A DNA stretch of 33,071 nt from Ignavibacteriota bacterium (GTDB lineage: Bacteria > Bacteroidota > Ignavibacteria > UBA10030 > UBA6906). Under the pieces are notes generated by a model. That model saw only the letters and a list, made by a program, of their open reading frames with translations, was not told the origin of the DNA and made no database searches. This document shows, one piece after another, positions 7,166-14,113 of this stretch. The stretch is taken from contig PMJR01000034.1 of the NCBI GenBank assembly GCA_003158475.1, positions 1-33,071 on the forward strand, written 5' to 3'. Each line of letters begins with the position of its first letter. Within the stretch, counting starts at the first letter, position 1. Both the position numbers and the translations under genes were made by a program.

Positions 7166-9112
7166 ATGACGAGAGTCGCATGCGGCCTTCTGTTCCTCGT
7201 TCCCGCATTCCTGACCGGCTGTTCGGCATCCGGCCCTTCCTTCCAGCTCTGGGAGGAGACCGGGGGGCCGTATGCCCGGAACATCAGCGCCGTCCTCCCG
7301 GACAACAGGATCGCGGGGACCCTTTATGCATCCGCCGGCAGCGGCGAAATCGCCGTCTCGACATCGAACGGGAGATCATGGGCGCATGCGGCCCCGATCC
7401 CGGGAGGTCCGGAGGTCCACCAGCTGATTCAGGACCCGGAGAGTCCCGATCGACTTTTCGCCGCGACCGAGGCCGGAGCATTCGTTTCACCCGACAGGGC
7501 CAGATCGTGGACACCACTGCTGGTGGGCCCGGCCGGGACGGGCGTGCGGGTCATGGCGATAGACCCCTGGTCCCCGTCAACAGTCTATGCGGGGACTGAG
7601 GGGAAAGGCTTCTTCAAATCGTCGGACGGCGGGAGGACGTGGAATGAAATCAACGCTTCTCCGGATCTCCTCCTCTCCGGCGCCGATGTGTATGACATCG
7701 GCATCGATGTCACGAAACCGGACATCGTGTTCGCGGCTGTCTCACAGTACGGCATCATCCGCACCACGGACAGGGGAGCCGGGTGGAAGGGGCTGACGCC
7801 GGAATTCTCCGGGACGGGATCGCGGGCCACACACCTGCTGATCGGAAAAGACGGTCACGGCACACTCCTGTACGGAACCACCTCGGGATCAATCATGAAG
7901 ACGACGAACGGCGGGAGCTCCTGGAGCCCTTCGCGCATAGCGAGGGACTTCGACGGGATCCTCTCCTTTTCCGTTCTCCCGGGCACACCGGACGGCCTGA
8001 TCGCGGGAACGGAGCGGGGGATCATCGTCTCGTCCGACTTCGGCACGAGCTGGGGAGGGACCGGAGGGGAACTGCCGGGGATCCCGACCAGGGTGGCGAT
8101 CGCCGGAGAAGGCTCCCAGGCAACGCTTTTCGCGTACGGGGGGGGGATCGGCCTGCGTGCCTCCGGGGATAACGGGGTGTCGTGGCGGGGGGCGGACCTG
8201 AAACTGGGCGGCTCCACCGTCGACGTACTTGCGATCGACCCGGCAGGGGAACACCTTTTCGCCGCCACGGGAAATGTGTGCATGACATACACGGGAGGGC
8301 CTTCCGGCGCCTGGTCGGACCCGGGTCCCGGCATTACGGGGGGGAACATCCACTCGCTTTCGATCGATCCGTCTGTCCCGGGACTTGTGTATGCCACAAC
8401 TGCGGCCGGCGTGTTCGTCTCGACGGACAATGGCGGGTCGTGGCAGACAACCCCGCGGTCGATGCAAATCTCCCCGTTCCTCTACGAGGCTCATCCCTCC
8501 ATCACAACACGGAGGTTCATGGCGAGCGATCAGGGGATATTCGTTTCGACCGACCGCGGACTGACATGGAATCAGTCGAGGCCGCTCGGCAACCGGTGGG
8601 TCGTCCGCTCACTCACATTCTCCCCGTGGAACGCCGGCACGATCATCGGCGCCACATCCAACGGGGGTGTCATACTCTCACACGACGGCGGGTTCAACTG
8701 GGAGCAGGCGCGTTACGGGATTCCCGGAGACCGGGTTGAATCGGTCGCGCTCGACGAGACCGATCCGGACACCTACTACGCCTATCTGCCCGACGGGAAG
8801 TGTTTCCGTTCACTCAACAAAGGACTCGAATGGAACAGGTATATCCCCCCCTGGAAACCAACAAACAACGTCCGGATCGCCTGCGACAGGCGCGCGACGA
8901 ACAGCGTCGTGGCGTTCGTCGACGGGAGGCATGTGTACTATTCCACTTCCGGCGGCAGAACCTGGATCAAGCTCATCGATGCGGACCTCCACGCCAGCGC
9001 GGTCTCCCTCTGCTGGAACGCGGCCACGATGACGCTGTACGCGGGAGCACGCGACAGCGGCGTGTACAGGCTTCCGCTCGGAAAGAGAATCCGTGAGATT
9101 CTGGGGGAATAA
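7166..9112 (+). CDS. BNR/sortilin-type beta-propeller lipoprotein
   Basis: This 648-residue protein starts with a lipoprotein signal (MTRVACGLLFLVPAFLTGC; lipobox LTGC, lipidated C19), so it should be anchored in the envelope. The remainder is a series of BNR/Asp-box repeats: KSSDGGRTWN, KTTNGGSSWS, SSDFGTSWGG, STDNGGSWQT, STDRGLTWNQ, SHDGGFNWEQ and STSGGRTWIK. They alternate with VYAGT-like strands, as in sortilin/Vps10-like propellers and photosystem assembly factor Ycf48. Such propellers bind proteins or glycans; no catalytic residues are evident. It sits only 6 nt after a cytoplasmic CoA enzyme and 79 nt before another, an unexpected position. It contains a G9 run at 8138-8146. Function is unknown beyond the fold and location. 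Confidence 0.85.
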   Translation: MTRVACGLLFLVPAFLTGCSASGPSFQLWEETGGPYARNISAVLPDNRIAGTLYASAGSGEIAVSTSNGRSWAHAAPIPGGPEVHQLIQDPESPDRLFAATEAGAFVSPDRARSWTPLLVGPAGTGVRVMAIDPWSPSTVYAGTEGKGFFKSSDGGRTWNEINASPDLLLSGADVYDIGIDVTKPDIVFAAVSQYGIIRTTDRGAGWKGLTPEFSGTGSRATHLLIGKDGHGTLLYGTTSGSIMKTTNGGSSWSPSRIARDFDGILSFSVLPGTPDGLIAGTERGIIVSSDFGTSWGGTGGELPGIPTRVAIAGEGSQATLFAYGGGIGLRASGDNGVSWRGADLKLGGSTVDVLAIDPAGEHLFAATGNVCMTYTGGPSGAWSDPGPGITGGNIHSLSIDPSVPGLVYATTAAGVFVSTDNGGSWQTTPRSMQISPFLYEAHPSITTRRFMASDQGIFVSTDRGLTWNQSRPLGNRWVVRSLTFSPWNAGTIIGATSNGGVILSHDGGFNWEQARYGIPGDRVESVALDETDPDTYYAYLPDGKCFRSLNKGLEWNRYIPPWKPTNNVRIACDRRATNSVVAFVDGRHVYYSTSGGRTWIKLIDADLHASAVSLCWNAATMTLYAGARDSGVYRLPLGKRIREILGE

Positions 9113-9191
9113 ACCTCCCCTGCGCAGCGGGTCCGCATCGCCGGCGCACACCGCCGGAAGGACGTCACCCCACCACACTCCACCGGAGAAC

Positions 9192-9971
9192 ATGATCATG
9201 GCATCCGACATCGTCACTGTCACGATAGAGCAGGGATACGCGCTCCTGCAGTTGAATCGCCCGGACGTGTTGAATGCGATCTCCCTTCAACTCATGACGG
9301 ACCTCGTCGCCGCACTCGAAGAGTCGGACGGCGACGACGCGGTGAAGTGCATGATCATCACGGGGAACGAAAGGGCATTCGCCGCGGGGGCCGACATCCG
9401 GGAGATGGCGGAAGCGACGGCGACTGAGATGCTCGCGCGCGACCAGTTCGCCCTGTGGGAAAGGATCAGGAAGGTTTCGAAACCGGTCATTGCCGCAGTC
9501 GGAGGGTTCGCCCTCGGGGGGGGATGCGAGCTGGCCATGGCGTGCGACATGATCATCGCCTCCGAGACCGCAAGGTTCGGCCAGCCGGAGATAACGATCG
9601 GAGTGATGCCGGGAGCCGGGGGGACGCAGCGCCTGACGCGTGCCGTGGGGAAAGCGAAGGCGATGGAAATGGTCCTCACCGGGAGGATGATCACCGCCGA
9701 CGAGGCCCTCAGGTGGGGACTTGTCAACAAGGTCGTCCCCGCGGAGTCGCTCCTCGCGGAAGCACGGGCCTGGGCGGCCGAGATTGCCTCTTCCCCCCCC
9801 CTGGCGGTCCGCCTTGCCAAGGAAGCCGTTCTCACGTCGTTCGACACGACGATCGAGGGGGGACTGGCATTCGAACGAAAGAACTTCTACCTCCTGTTCG
9901 CCACCGAGGACCAGAAAGAGGGGATGCGATCGTTCCTGGAGAAAAGGAGGCCCCAGTGGAAAGGACGGTGA
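9192..9971 (+). CDS. paaF: Enoyl-CoA hydratase, PaaF/crotonase type
   Basis: This 259-residue crotonase should add water across the double bond of 2-enoyl-CoA esters; in the phenylacetate pathway PaaF hydrates 2,3-dehydroadipyl-CoA. Both catalytic glutamates of true hydratases are present: E113 in GGGCELAMACDM and E133 in FGQPEITIGVMPGAGG. The oxyanion-hole segment AFAAGADIREM is at about 62-72. The start is ATG 9192 with GGAG 5 nt upstream; the frame is open further 5' without family similarity, and a second ATG two codons on is possible. The 3' end overlaps paaG by 16 nt. The hydratase activity is well supported. The substrate, and hence the symbol, rests on the neighbouring genes. Confidence 0.85.
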   Translation: MIMASDIVTVTIEQGYALLQLNRPDVLNAISLQLMTDLVAALEESDGDDAVKCMIITGNERAFAAGADIREMAEATATEMLARDQFALWERIRKVSKPVIAAVGGFALGGGCELAMACDMIIASETARFGQPEITIGVMPGAGGTQRLTRAVGKAKAMEMVLTGRMITADEALRWGLVNKVVPAESLLAEARAWAAEIASSPPLAVRLAKEAVLTSFDTTIEGGLAFERKNFYLLFATEDQKEGMRSFLEKRRPQWKGR

Positions 9972-10768
9972 GGGAGAGACCCGCCCCTTCATATGCGACA
10001 CTCCTGTGCACGGAGGACGGGGGAGTGCTCACAATCACCCTCAACCGCCCCAAAAGCTATAACGCTTTCAACGAGGCGATGAAAGAGGAACTCAACAGCG
10101 CGCTGCGGGAGGCGTCCCGGGACGTCGCCGTCCGGTGCATCGTCCTGAGGGGTGCGGGGGAAAAAGCATTCTGCTCGGGCCAGGATTTGAAAGAGCACCG
10201 CGGGACGGGGAGGTCGCTGAAGGAATCACTCGAACGATCGTACAATCCACTCATACGGCGGATGCGGGAGATGGAGAAGCCCATCCTCGGGATGATCAAC
10301 GGCGTGGCCGCGGGGGCCGGATGCAGCCTCGCGCTGGCGTGTGATATGCGCATCATGTCCTCCGACGCCACGCTGATCGAGGCGTTCGTGCGAATCGCTC
10401 TCGTGCCGGACTCGGGGTCGCATTGGTTTCTGGCGCGTCTGGTCGGAATGGGACGTGCATTCGAGTACGCCGCAACCGGCAGGGATATCACGGCCGACGA
10501 AGCTGAGCGGGTGGGGCTCGTCAACCGGGTCGTCCCGCCGGAGCAGCTTGAGGCCTCGACGATGGAACTGGCGCGATCGCTGGCCGCCGGTCCCACACGG
10601 ACAATCGGTCTGATCAAAAGGACTCTCAACCGGGCGCTCGTAACTGACCTGAGCGCGCTGCTGGAATACGAGGCGGCAATCCAGGAGATCGCCTCAGCGA
10701 CAGACGACCACCGGGAAGGGGTCGCCGCGTTCATGGAAAAGCGGAAGGCGGTCTTCATTGGTAAGTAG
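9956..10768 (+). CDS. paaG: PaaG-type ring-epoxide/enoyl-CoA isomerase
   Basis: This 270-residue crotonase resembles PaaG, which converts the ring-1,2-epoxide of phenylacetyl-CoA to oxepin-CoA and also shifts double bonds in later intermediates. As in PaaG, the first hydratase glutamate is absent (AGCSLALACD, S124) and an aspartate lies in the second position (ALVPDSGSHWFLARLVG, D152). The flanking text, FVRIAL then GRAFEYAATGRDITADEA, also fits PaaG. The start is GTG 9956, with GGAGG 5 nt before it, inside the end of paaF, implying translational coupling. The stop TAG at 10766 runs directly into the 11-bp G-rich repeats. PaaG-type activity is likely. Whether the real substrate is phenylacetyl-CoA epoxide depends on the oxygenase next door. 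Confidence 0.82.
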   Translation: MERTVRERPAPSYATLLCTEDGGVLTITLNRPKSYNAFNEAMKEELNSALREASRDVAVRCIVLRGAGEKAFCSGQDLKEHRGTGRSLKESLERSYNPLIRRMREMEKPILGMINGVAAGAGCSLALACDMRIMSSDATLIEAFVRIALVPDSGSHWFLARLVGMGRAFEYAATGRDITADEAERVGLVNRVVPPEQLEASTMELARSLAAGPTRTIGLIKRTLNRALVTDLSALLEYEAAIQEIASATDDHREGVAAFMEKRKAVFIGK

Positions 10769-10810
10769 GGGGAAAGTAGGGGGAAGGTAGGGGGAGAGCA
10801 GGGGGAAAGC
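10767..10810 (+). repeat. Four 11-bp G-rich tandem repeats
   Basis: Units at 10767-10777, 10778-10788, 10789-10799 and 10800-10810 follow the pattern AGGGGG then AARGY or AGAGC. Each has a G5 run, and adjacent runs are separated by 6-nt loops, so the plus strand could fold into a G-quadruplex. The array begins in the paaG stop codon and ends 3 bp before a consensus -35 box. Confidence 0.9.
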
Positions 10811-10813
10811 AGG

Positions 10814-10842
10814 TTGACAATCGGCCGTTTTCTTTCTATCAT
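10814..10842 (+). promoter_or_regulatory. Strong sigma-70 promoter before the PaaA-like gene
   Basis: A perfect -35 box TTGACA (10814-10819) and a -10 box TATCAT (10837-10842, five of six matches) are separated by exactly 17 bp. Transcription would start near 10849, about 36 nt before the ATG at 10885. It would drive the oxygenase, dehydrogenase, thiolase and possibly efflux genes separately from the 5879 promoter. The G-rich repeats abut it upstream. Confidence 0.82.
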
Positions 10843-10884
10843 TTTCCCGAGAGATTCGATCGTTCATTGCCAAGAGGAGACCGC

Positions 10885-11730
10885 ATGCAGACTCCCGCGG
10901 GTGCCACCCGTCCAGCCGCCGAGCGTGAAGCGATCATGCAGGGGAAGCTGTCACGGAAGGAATCGATCGAGAATGTCGATGAGATGAGCGACGAGTACTT
11001 CGATCTGCTGACGAACCTGATGACACAGCAGGCCGACTCGGAACTCGCAGGAGGTTTCGGGTACGTCCCGTGGATCATGAAAGCGCCGACCACGGAGGAG
11101 AAGCTCGTCGTCTCGCAGATCGTGAGGGACGAGGTACGGCACGGCCGCGCCATGTACCGCCTTCTGGAGGATATCGGCGTCCCGGTGGACGACTATGTCG
11201 AGCAGTTCGACTTCACGTACAGGGTCGAAGGAGAGACCGACCTCGGCGCGACCCGCGCAGGGACGGACAAGCGGGTCAATATCTTCTACTACTCGATTGA
11301 CTCCTGGGCGGACTTCGTGATGTTCAACTTCCTCATGGACCGGGGGGCCGGACACCAGCTCGAAGACGTCAAGCATTCCTCGTACGGCCCCTGGCGGCGT
11401 GAGATCGACCGCATATTCAAGGAAGAGCAAACCCATATCGCGCACGGCGACTTCTGGGTGAAACGGCTCGCCCTGGGGAACGAGACCAGGGGGGTGATCC
11501 AGTCGTCGCTCGAGCGCTGGTGGCCCCGCGTGATGGCGATATTCGGAAGGCCCGGGTCGAAGAAGAATGCGCGCTACCGCGCGCTGTCGCTCAAGCTGAG
11601 AGATAATCACCAGGTGCGGCTGGATTTCGAGAAGGAAGTCCGCGAGAAGGCCGAGCAGTGGGGGCTGGTGATCCCCCGCTGGACGCCGGACTGGGAACGG
11701 ATTCCCGACGACGCAGTGATCTCCGGGTAG
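10885..11730 (+). CDS. PaaA-like diiron acyl-CoA oxygenase subunit
   Basis: This 281-residue protein belongs to the PaaA/PaaC ferritin-like family. PaaA is the catalytic subunit of phenylacetyl-CoA epoxidase, which inserts one oxygen atom into the aromatic ring. The diiron ligands are all in place: E53 (ADSELAGG), E83 and H86 (RDEVRHG), D143 (SWADF), and E181 and H184 (KEEQTH). Substrate-side landmarks of PaaA also align, such as APTTEEK, SSYGPW and RWWPRVMAIFG. PaaC lacks the metal ligands, so this is a catalytic rather than structural subunit. It is slightly shorter than E. coli PaaA (about 309). ATG 10885 is preferred because AGAGGAGA precedes it. No PaaB, PaaC or PaaE gene is in the window. 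It could work alone, as BoxB does with its reductase, or with partners elsewhere. Confidence 0.85.
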   Translation: MQTPAGATRPAAEREAIMQGKLSRKESIENVDEMSDEYFDLLTNLMTQQADSELAGGFGYVPWIMKAPTTEEKLVVSQIVRDEVRHGRAMYRLLEDIGVPVDDYVEQFDFTYRVEGETDLGATRAGTDKRVNIFYYSIDSWADFVMFNFLMDRGAGHQLEDVKHSSYGPWRREIDRIFKEEQTHIAHGDFWVKRLALGNETRGVIQSSLERWWPRVMAIFGRPGSKKNARYRALSLKLRDNHQVRLDFEKEVREKAEQWGLVIPRWTPDWERIPDDAVISG

Positions 11731-11737
11731 CCTGCAA

Positions 11738-12589
11738 ATGAAAAAAACCGTCGGCATCATCGGCGCCGGCACCATGGGGGGGGGAATCGCCCAGGTTGCC
11801 GCGCTGGCGGGGTTCGATGTCCTCCTCCATGACGTTTCCGGCGACGCGCTCAAGGCCTCGATGGAGCGGATCAAGGGGGATCTCCGCAAGTCGATGCAGA
11901 CAGGGAGGGCCACCGCCTCCGACGCGACGGGTGCCCTGACCCGCATCCGTCCCCGTCGCGAGTTCAACGACCTGGGAGCCGCCGACGTGGTGATCGAAGC
12001 GGCGGTCGAAGACCTGGAGGTCAAGAAGGAGATATTCCGCGCACTCGACCAGATCGTCGCTCCCCGGGCCATATTGGCCACCAACACCTCTTCCCTCTCC
12101 ATCACATCGATCGGTTCGCTCACGAAGACTCCGGAATCGGTCGTGGGGATGCATTTCTTCAATCCCCCCGCGCAGATGAAGCTCGTCGAGATCGTCAGGG
12201 GGAGCCAGACTTCCGACGAGACCGTGCGCACGGTGTATGAGATGGCGCTTGCGATGGGGAAGACCCCCGTGTTCTGCAGCGACACCCCGGGCTTCATCGT
12301 GAACCGTGTCGCGCGACCGTTTTACGGGGAAGCGCTCCGCCTCCTCGGCGAGGGGACAGCGACAGCCGAACAGATCGACAGGATCGTCAGGCTGTCCGGG
12401 GGGTTCAGGATGGGACCGTTCGAGCTGATGGACATGATCGGGATCGACGTAAACTACGCCGTGACGAAATCCGTTTACGAGCAGTTCTTCCATGAGCCCC
12501 GCTTCCGTCCACACCCGATACAGCGGCGCATGGTGGAAGCCGGAACGCTGGGCCGGAAGACAGGTCTGGGCTTCTACCGGTATGAATAG
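11738..12589 (+). CDS. paaH: 3-hydroxyacyl-CoA dehydrogenase (PaaH/Hbd type)
   Basis: This 283-residue enzyme oxidises 3-hydroxyacyl-CoA with NAD; PaaH does so on 3-hydroxyadipyl-CoA. The N-terminal Rossmann motif is GIIGAGTMGGGIAQ (glycines 9, 11, 14). The catalytic set is complete: S118/S119 (TNTSS), H139 and E151 (GMHFFNPPAQMKLVEI) and N189 (DTPGFIVNR). The helical C-terminal domain ends in the standard GRKTGLGFYRYE. The length equals that of single-domain bacterial enzymes. It starts 7 nt after the PaaA-like gene, with no strong ribosome binding site, and overlaps the next gene by 8 nt. A G9 run at 11776-11784 encodes part of the NAD-binding loop. The enzyme class is secure; the assignment to an adipyl-type substrate rests on the neighbours. 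Confidence 0.88.
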   Translation: MKKTVGIIGAGTMGGGIAQVAALAGFDVLLHDVSGDALKASMERIKGDLRKSMQTGRATASDATGALTRIRPRREFNDLGAADVVIEAAVEDLEVKKEIFRALDQIVAPRAILATNTSSLSITSIGSLTKTPESVVGMHFFNPPAQMKLVEIVRGSQTSDETVRTVYEMALAMGKTPVFCSDTPGFIVNRVARPFYGEALRLLGEGTATAEQIDRIVRLSGGFRMGPFELMDMIGIDVNYAVTKSVYEQFFHEPRFRPHPIQRRMVEAGTLGRKTGLGFYRYE

Positions 12590-13391
12590 GCCCCGGGACA
12601 CAGAGGCGAAGCGGTGCGTCTTCATCGCGGGGGAGTCGCCGCTCGCGGAAGAATACGCCTCGGCCTGCGTCGGGGCCGGGATGGAAGTGGCGGTCAGGTT
12701 CAATGCCGGGAGCGGAGGCAAGCTCCCCGCAGGTGCAGTGCGAAGAGCCCGCGCGGGAAAGAAGGACACGCTCGGAATCGAACTGACGAACACCTCGCGC
12801 GAGACAAAGCGCAAAAACCTCGCCGACATGGACCGGGCGCTCCCGTCCGGTACCCCGATTCTGTCGGCGTCCGCCGCAACCACGGTGGCGGAGCAGTCGG
12901 CATGGGTCCGGGCACCGGAACGGCTCATCGGGATAGCCGCCCTCCCCTCCCTTCTGCAGGGGACGCTTGTCGAGATCGCCCCCTCCCTCCCGGCCGGACG
13001 GCAGGCAATCGAGGCGTCGCAGAGATTCTTCAGGGAGCTGGGGAAGGAGACCTCCGTCGTTCAGGATTCTCCCGGCATGGTCCTCCCGCGCATACTCTGC
13101 ATGCTTGTCAACGAAGCATCGTTCGCGCTCGGTGAAGGGATAGCCCGGCGGGGGGACATCGACACCGCCATGACGCTGGGAACGAACTATCCGCTCGGCC
13201 CTCTTGCATGGGGGATGAAGATCGGATTGGAACAGGTTCGCGCGGTTCTCGAGGGATTGCGCCGCGAATTCGGAGAGGAGCGCTACCGCACAGCCCCGCT
13301 CCTGTCAAGGGGAACACTGGAAGGTTCGGCCGAACGATCAGCCGGCGCCCCGCCCACGCACTCTCAAAAACAACGAGGCAATCGACCGTGA
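12582..13391 (+). CDS. Degenerate 3-hydroxyacyl-CoA dehydrogenase paralogue
   Basis: This 269-residue protein aligns with the preceding dehydrogenase along its length but has lost its key residues. The glycine-rich NAD loop is replaced by VFIAGESPLAEEY. The catalytic histidine becomes A119 (GIAALPSLLQGTLVEI), and the substrate-binding asparagine becomes P169 (DSPGMVLPR); only the partner glutamate (E131) remains. The C-terminal domain keeps NEASFALGEGIA and DIDTAMTLGTNYPLGPL, but the usual GRKTGxGFY ending is missing and a polar tail follows. The open frame is intact over 810 bp, so this looks like a maintained pseudoenzyme rather than decay. The start ATG lies inside the end of the active gene (8-nt overlap), suggesting coupled synthesis and perhaps a heterodimer. 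The function is inferred, not known. Confidence 0.78.
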   Translation: MNRPRDTEAKRCVFIAGESPLAEEYASACVGAGMEVAVRFNAGSGGKLPAGAVRRARAGKKDTLGIELTNTSRETKRKNLADMDRALPSGTPILSASAATTVAEQSAWVRAPERLIGIAALPSLLQGTLVEIAPSLPAGRQAIEASQRFFRELGKETSVVQDSPGMVLPRILCMLVNEASFALGEGIARRGDIDTAMTLGTNYPLGPLAWGMKIGLEQVRAVLEGLRREFGEERYRTAPLLSRGTLEGSAERSAGAPPTHSQKQRGNRP

Positions 13392-14101
13392 CTACCGCAC
13401 GTGGTATGATGACCACACTTCTTGCCCTGCTCCTCTCCGCCTCTGCAGGATCTCAAGTCAAGCCTCTGGCGAAACTTGTCGTTCTGGAAGGGACCCACTT
13501 CGACTTCGGGAAGATATACCGCGGCTCCGTGATGGACCGGAAACTCACGCTGAAAAACGCCGGAACAGACACACTCGTCATGGGAACCATCGGCGTCTCG
13601 TGCGGCTGTACCGGTGCGATGGTCACCGCCGAAAGGATCGCCCCGGGCGGGACCGGGTTCGTCCGGATCACGTTCAATTCAAAGAATTTCTCGGGACCCG
13701 TCCACAAGACGGTGACGCTCAATTCAAACGGCGACAGCCTCGGGTACACGATCATCGAGTTCACGGCATCCGTGATCGATGAAATAGGATTGAACCCGCA
13801 GTCGATCATCGTGCCGGGGGCAGAAGTGAACAAGACGAGCACCGTCGTTCTCACCGTCACCAACAACGGCATGACACCCCTCTCCCTCACCGGGTTCCGC
13901 ACGCAGCTGAAAGGACTCGTTCTGAAACTCCCGCCGGATCCCATCCCCCCCGGAGCCACGGGAGAAATACATGCCGAGTTCACGCCGGACGCACCCTCAC
14001 CCATGCTCACCGAAGGCGTCTTCGTGACAACAAACAACATGAGGCAGCCCGAGGTGTACCTCCAGGTATACGGGGGCGTACGGCAAGCCAAATCTCCGTA
14101 G
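13388..14101 (+). CDS. Secreted DUF1573 protein
   Basis: This 237-residue protein begins with a probable signal peptide: an N-terminal Arg, then MMTTLLALLLSASAGS. The mature part has the DUF1573 signature HFDFGKIYRGSVMDRKLTLKN, cut here to GKIYRGSVMDR, followed by VSCGCTGAM and IAPGGTGFVRITF. A second beta-sandwich, starting near IGLNPQSIIVPG and containing VVLTVTNNGMTPL, gives two immunoglobulin-like (ASH/MSP-like) domains. DUF1573 proteins are common in Bacteroidetes and relatives; their role is unknown. GTG 13388 overlaps the stop of the preceding gene (GTGA), with GAGG upstream. ATG 13406 is an alternative start. It sits between a dehydrogenase-like gene and a thiolase, unusual for an exported protein. 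Confidence 0.82.
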   Translation: MTTARGMMTTLLALLLSASAGSQVKPLAKLVVLEGTHFDFGKIYRGSVMDRKLTLKNAGTDTLVMGTIGVSCGCTGAMVTAERIAPGGTGFVRITFNSKNFSGPVHKTVTLNSNGDSLGYTIIEFTASVIDEIGLNPQSIIVPGAEVNKTSTVVLTVTNNGMTPLSLTGFRTQLKGLVLKLPPDPIPPGATGEIHAEFTPDAPSPMLTEGVFVTTNNMRQPEVYLQVYGGVRQAKSP

Positions 14102-14113
14102 ACGGAGCGGATC

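Noticed and set aside
9455-9955. Long 5' extension of the paaG frame
   Set aside because: It overlaps paaF and shows no crotonase similarity. The GTG at 9956 has a good GGAGG site and matches the family start.
9165-10001. 278-codon minus-strand open frame opposite paaF
   Set aside because: The plus-strand frame has all crotonase motifs; the minus frame has none.
10767-10810. Possible CRISPR array
   Set aside because: The units are 11 bp, directly adjacent and without spacers; they are simple tandem repeats.
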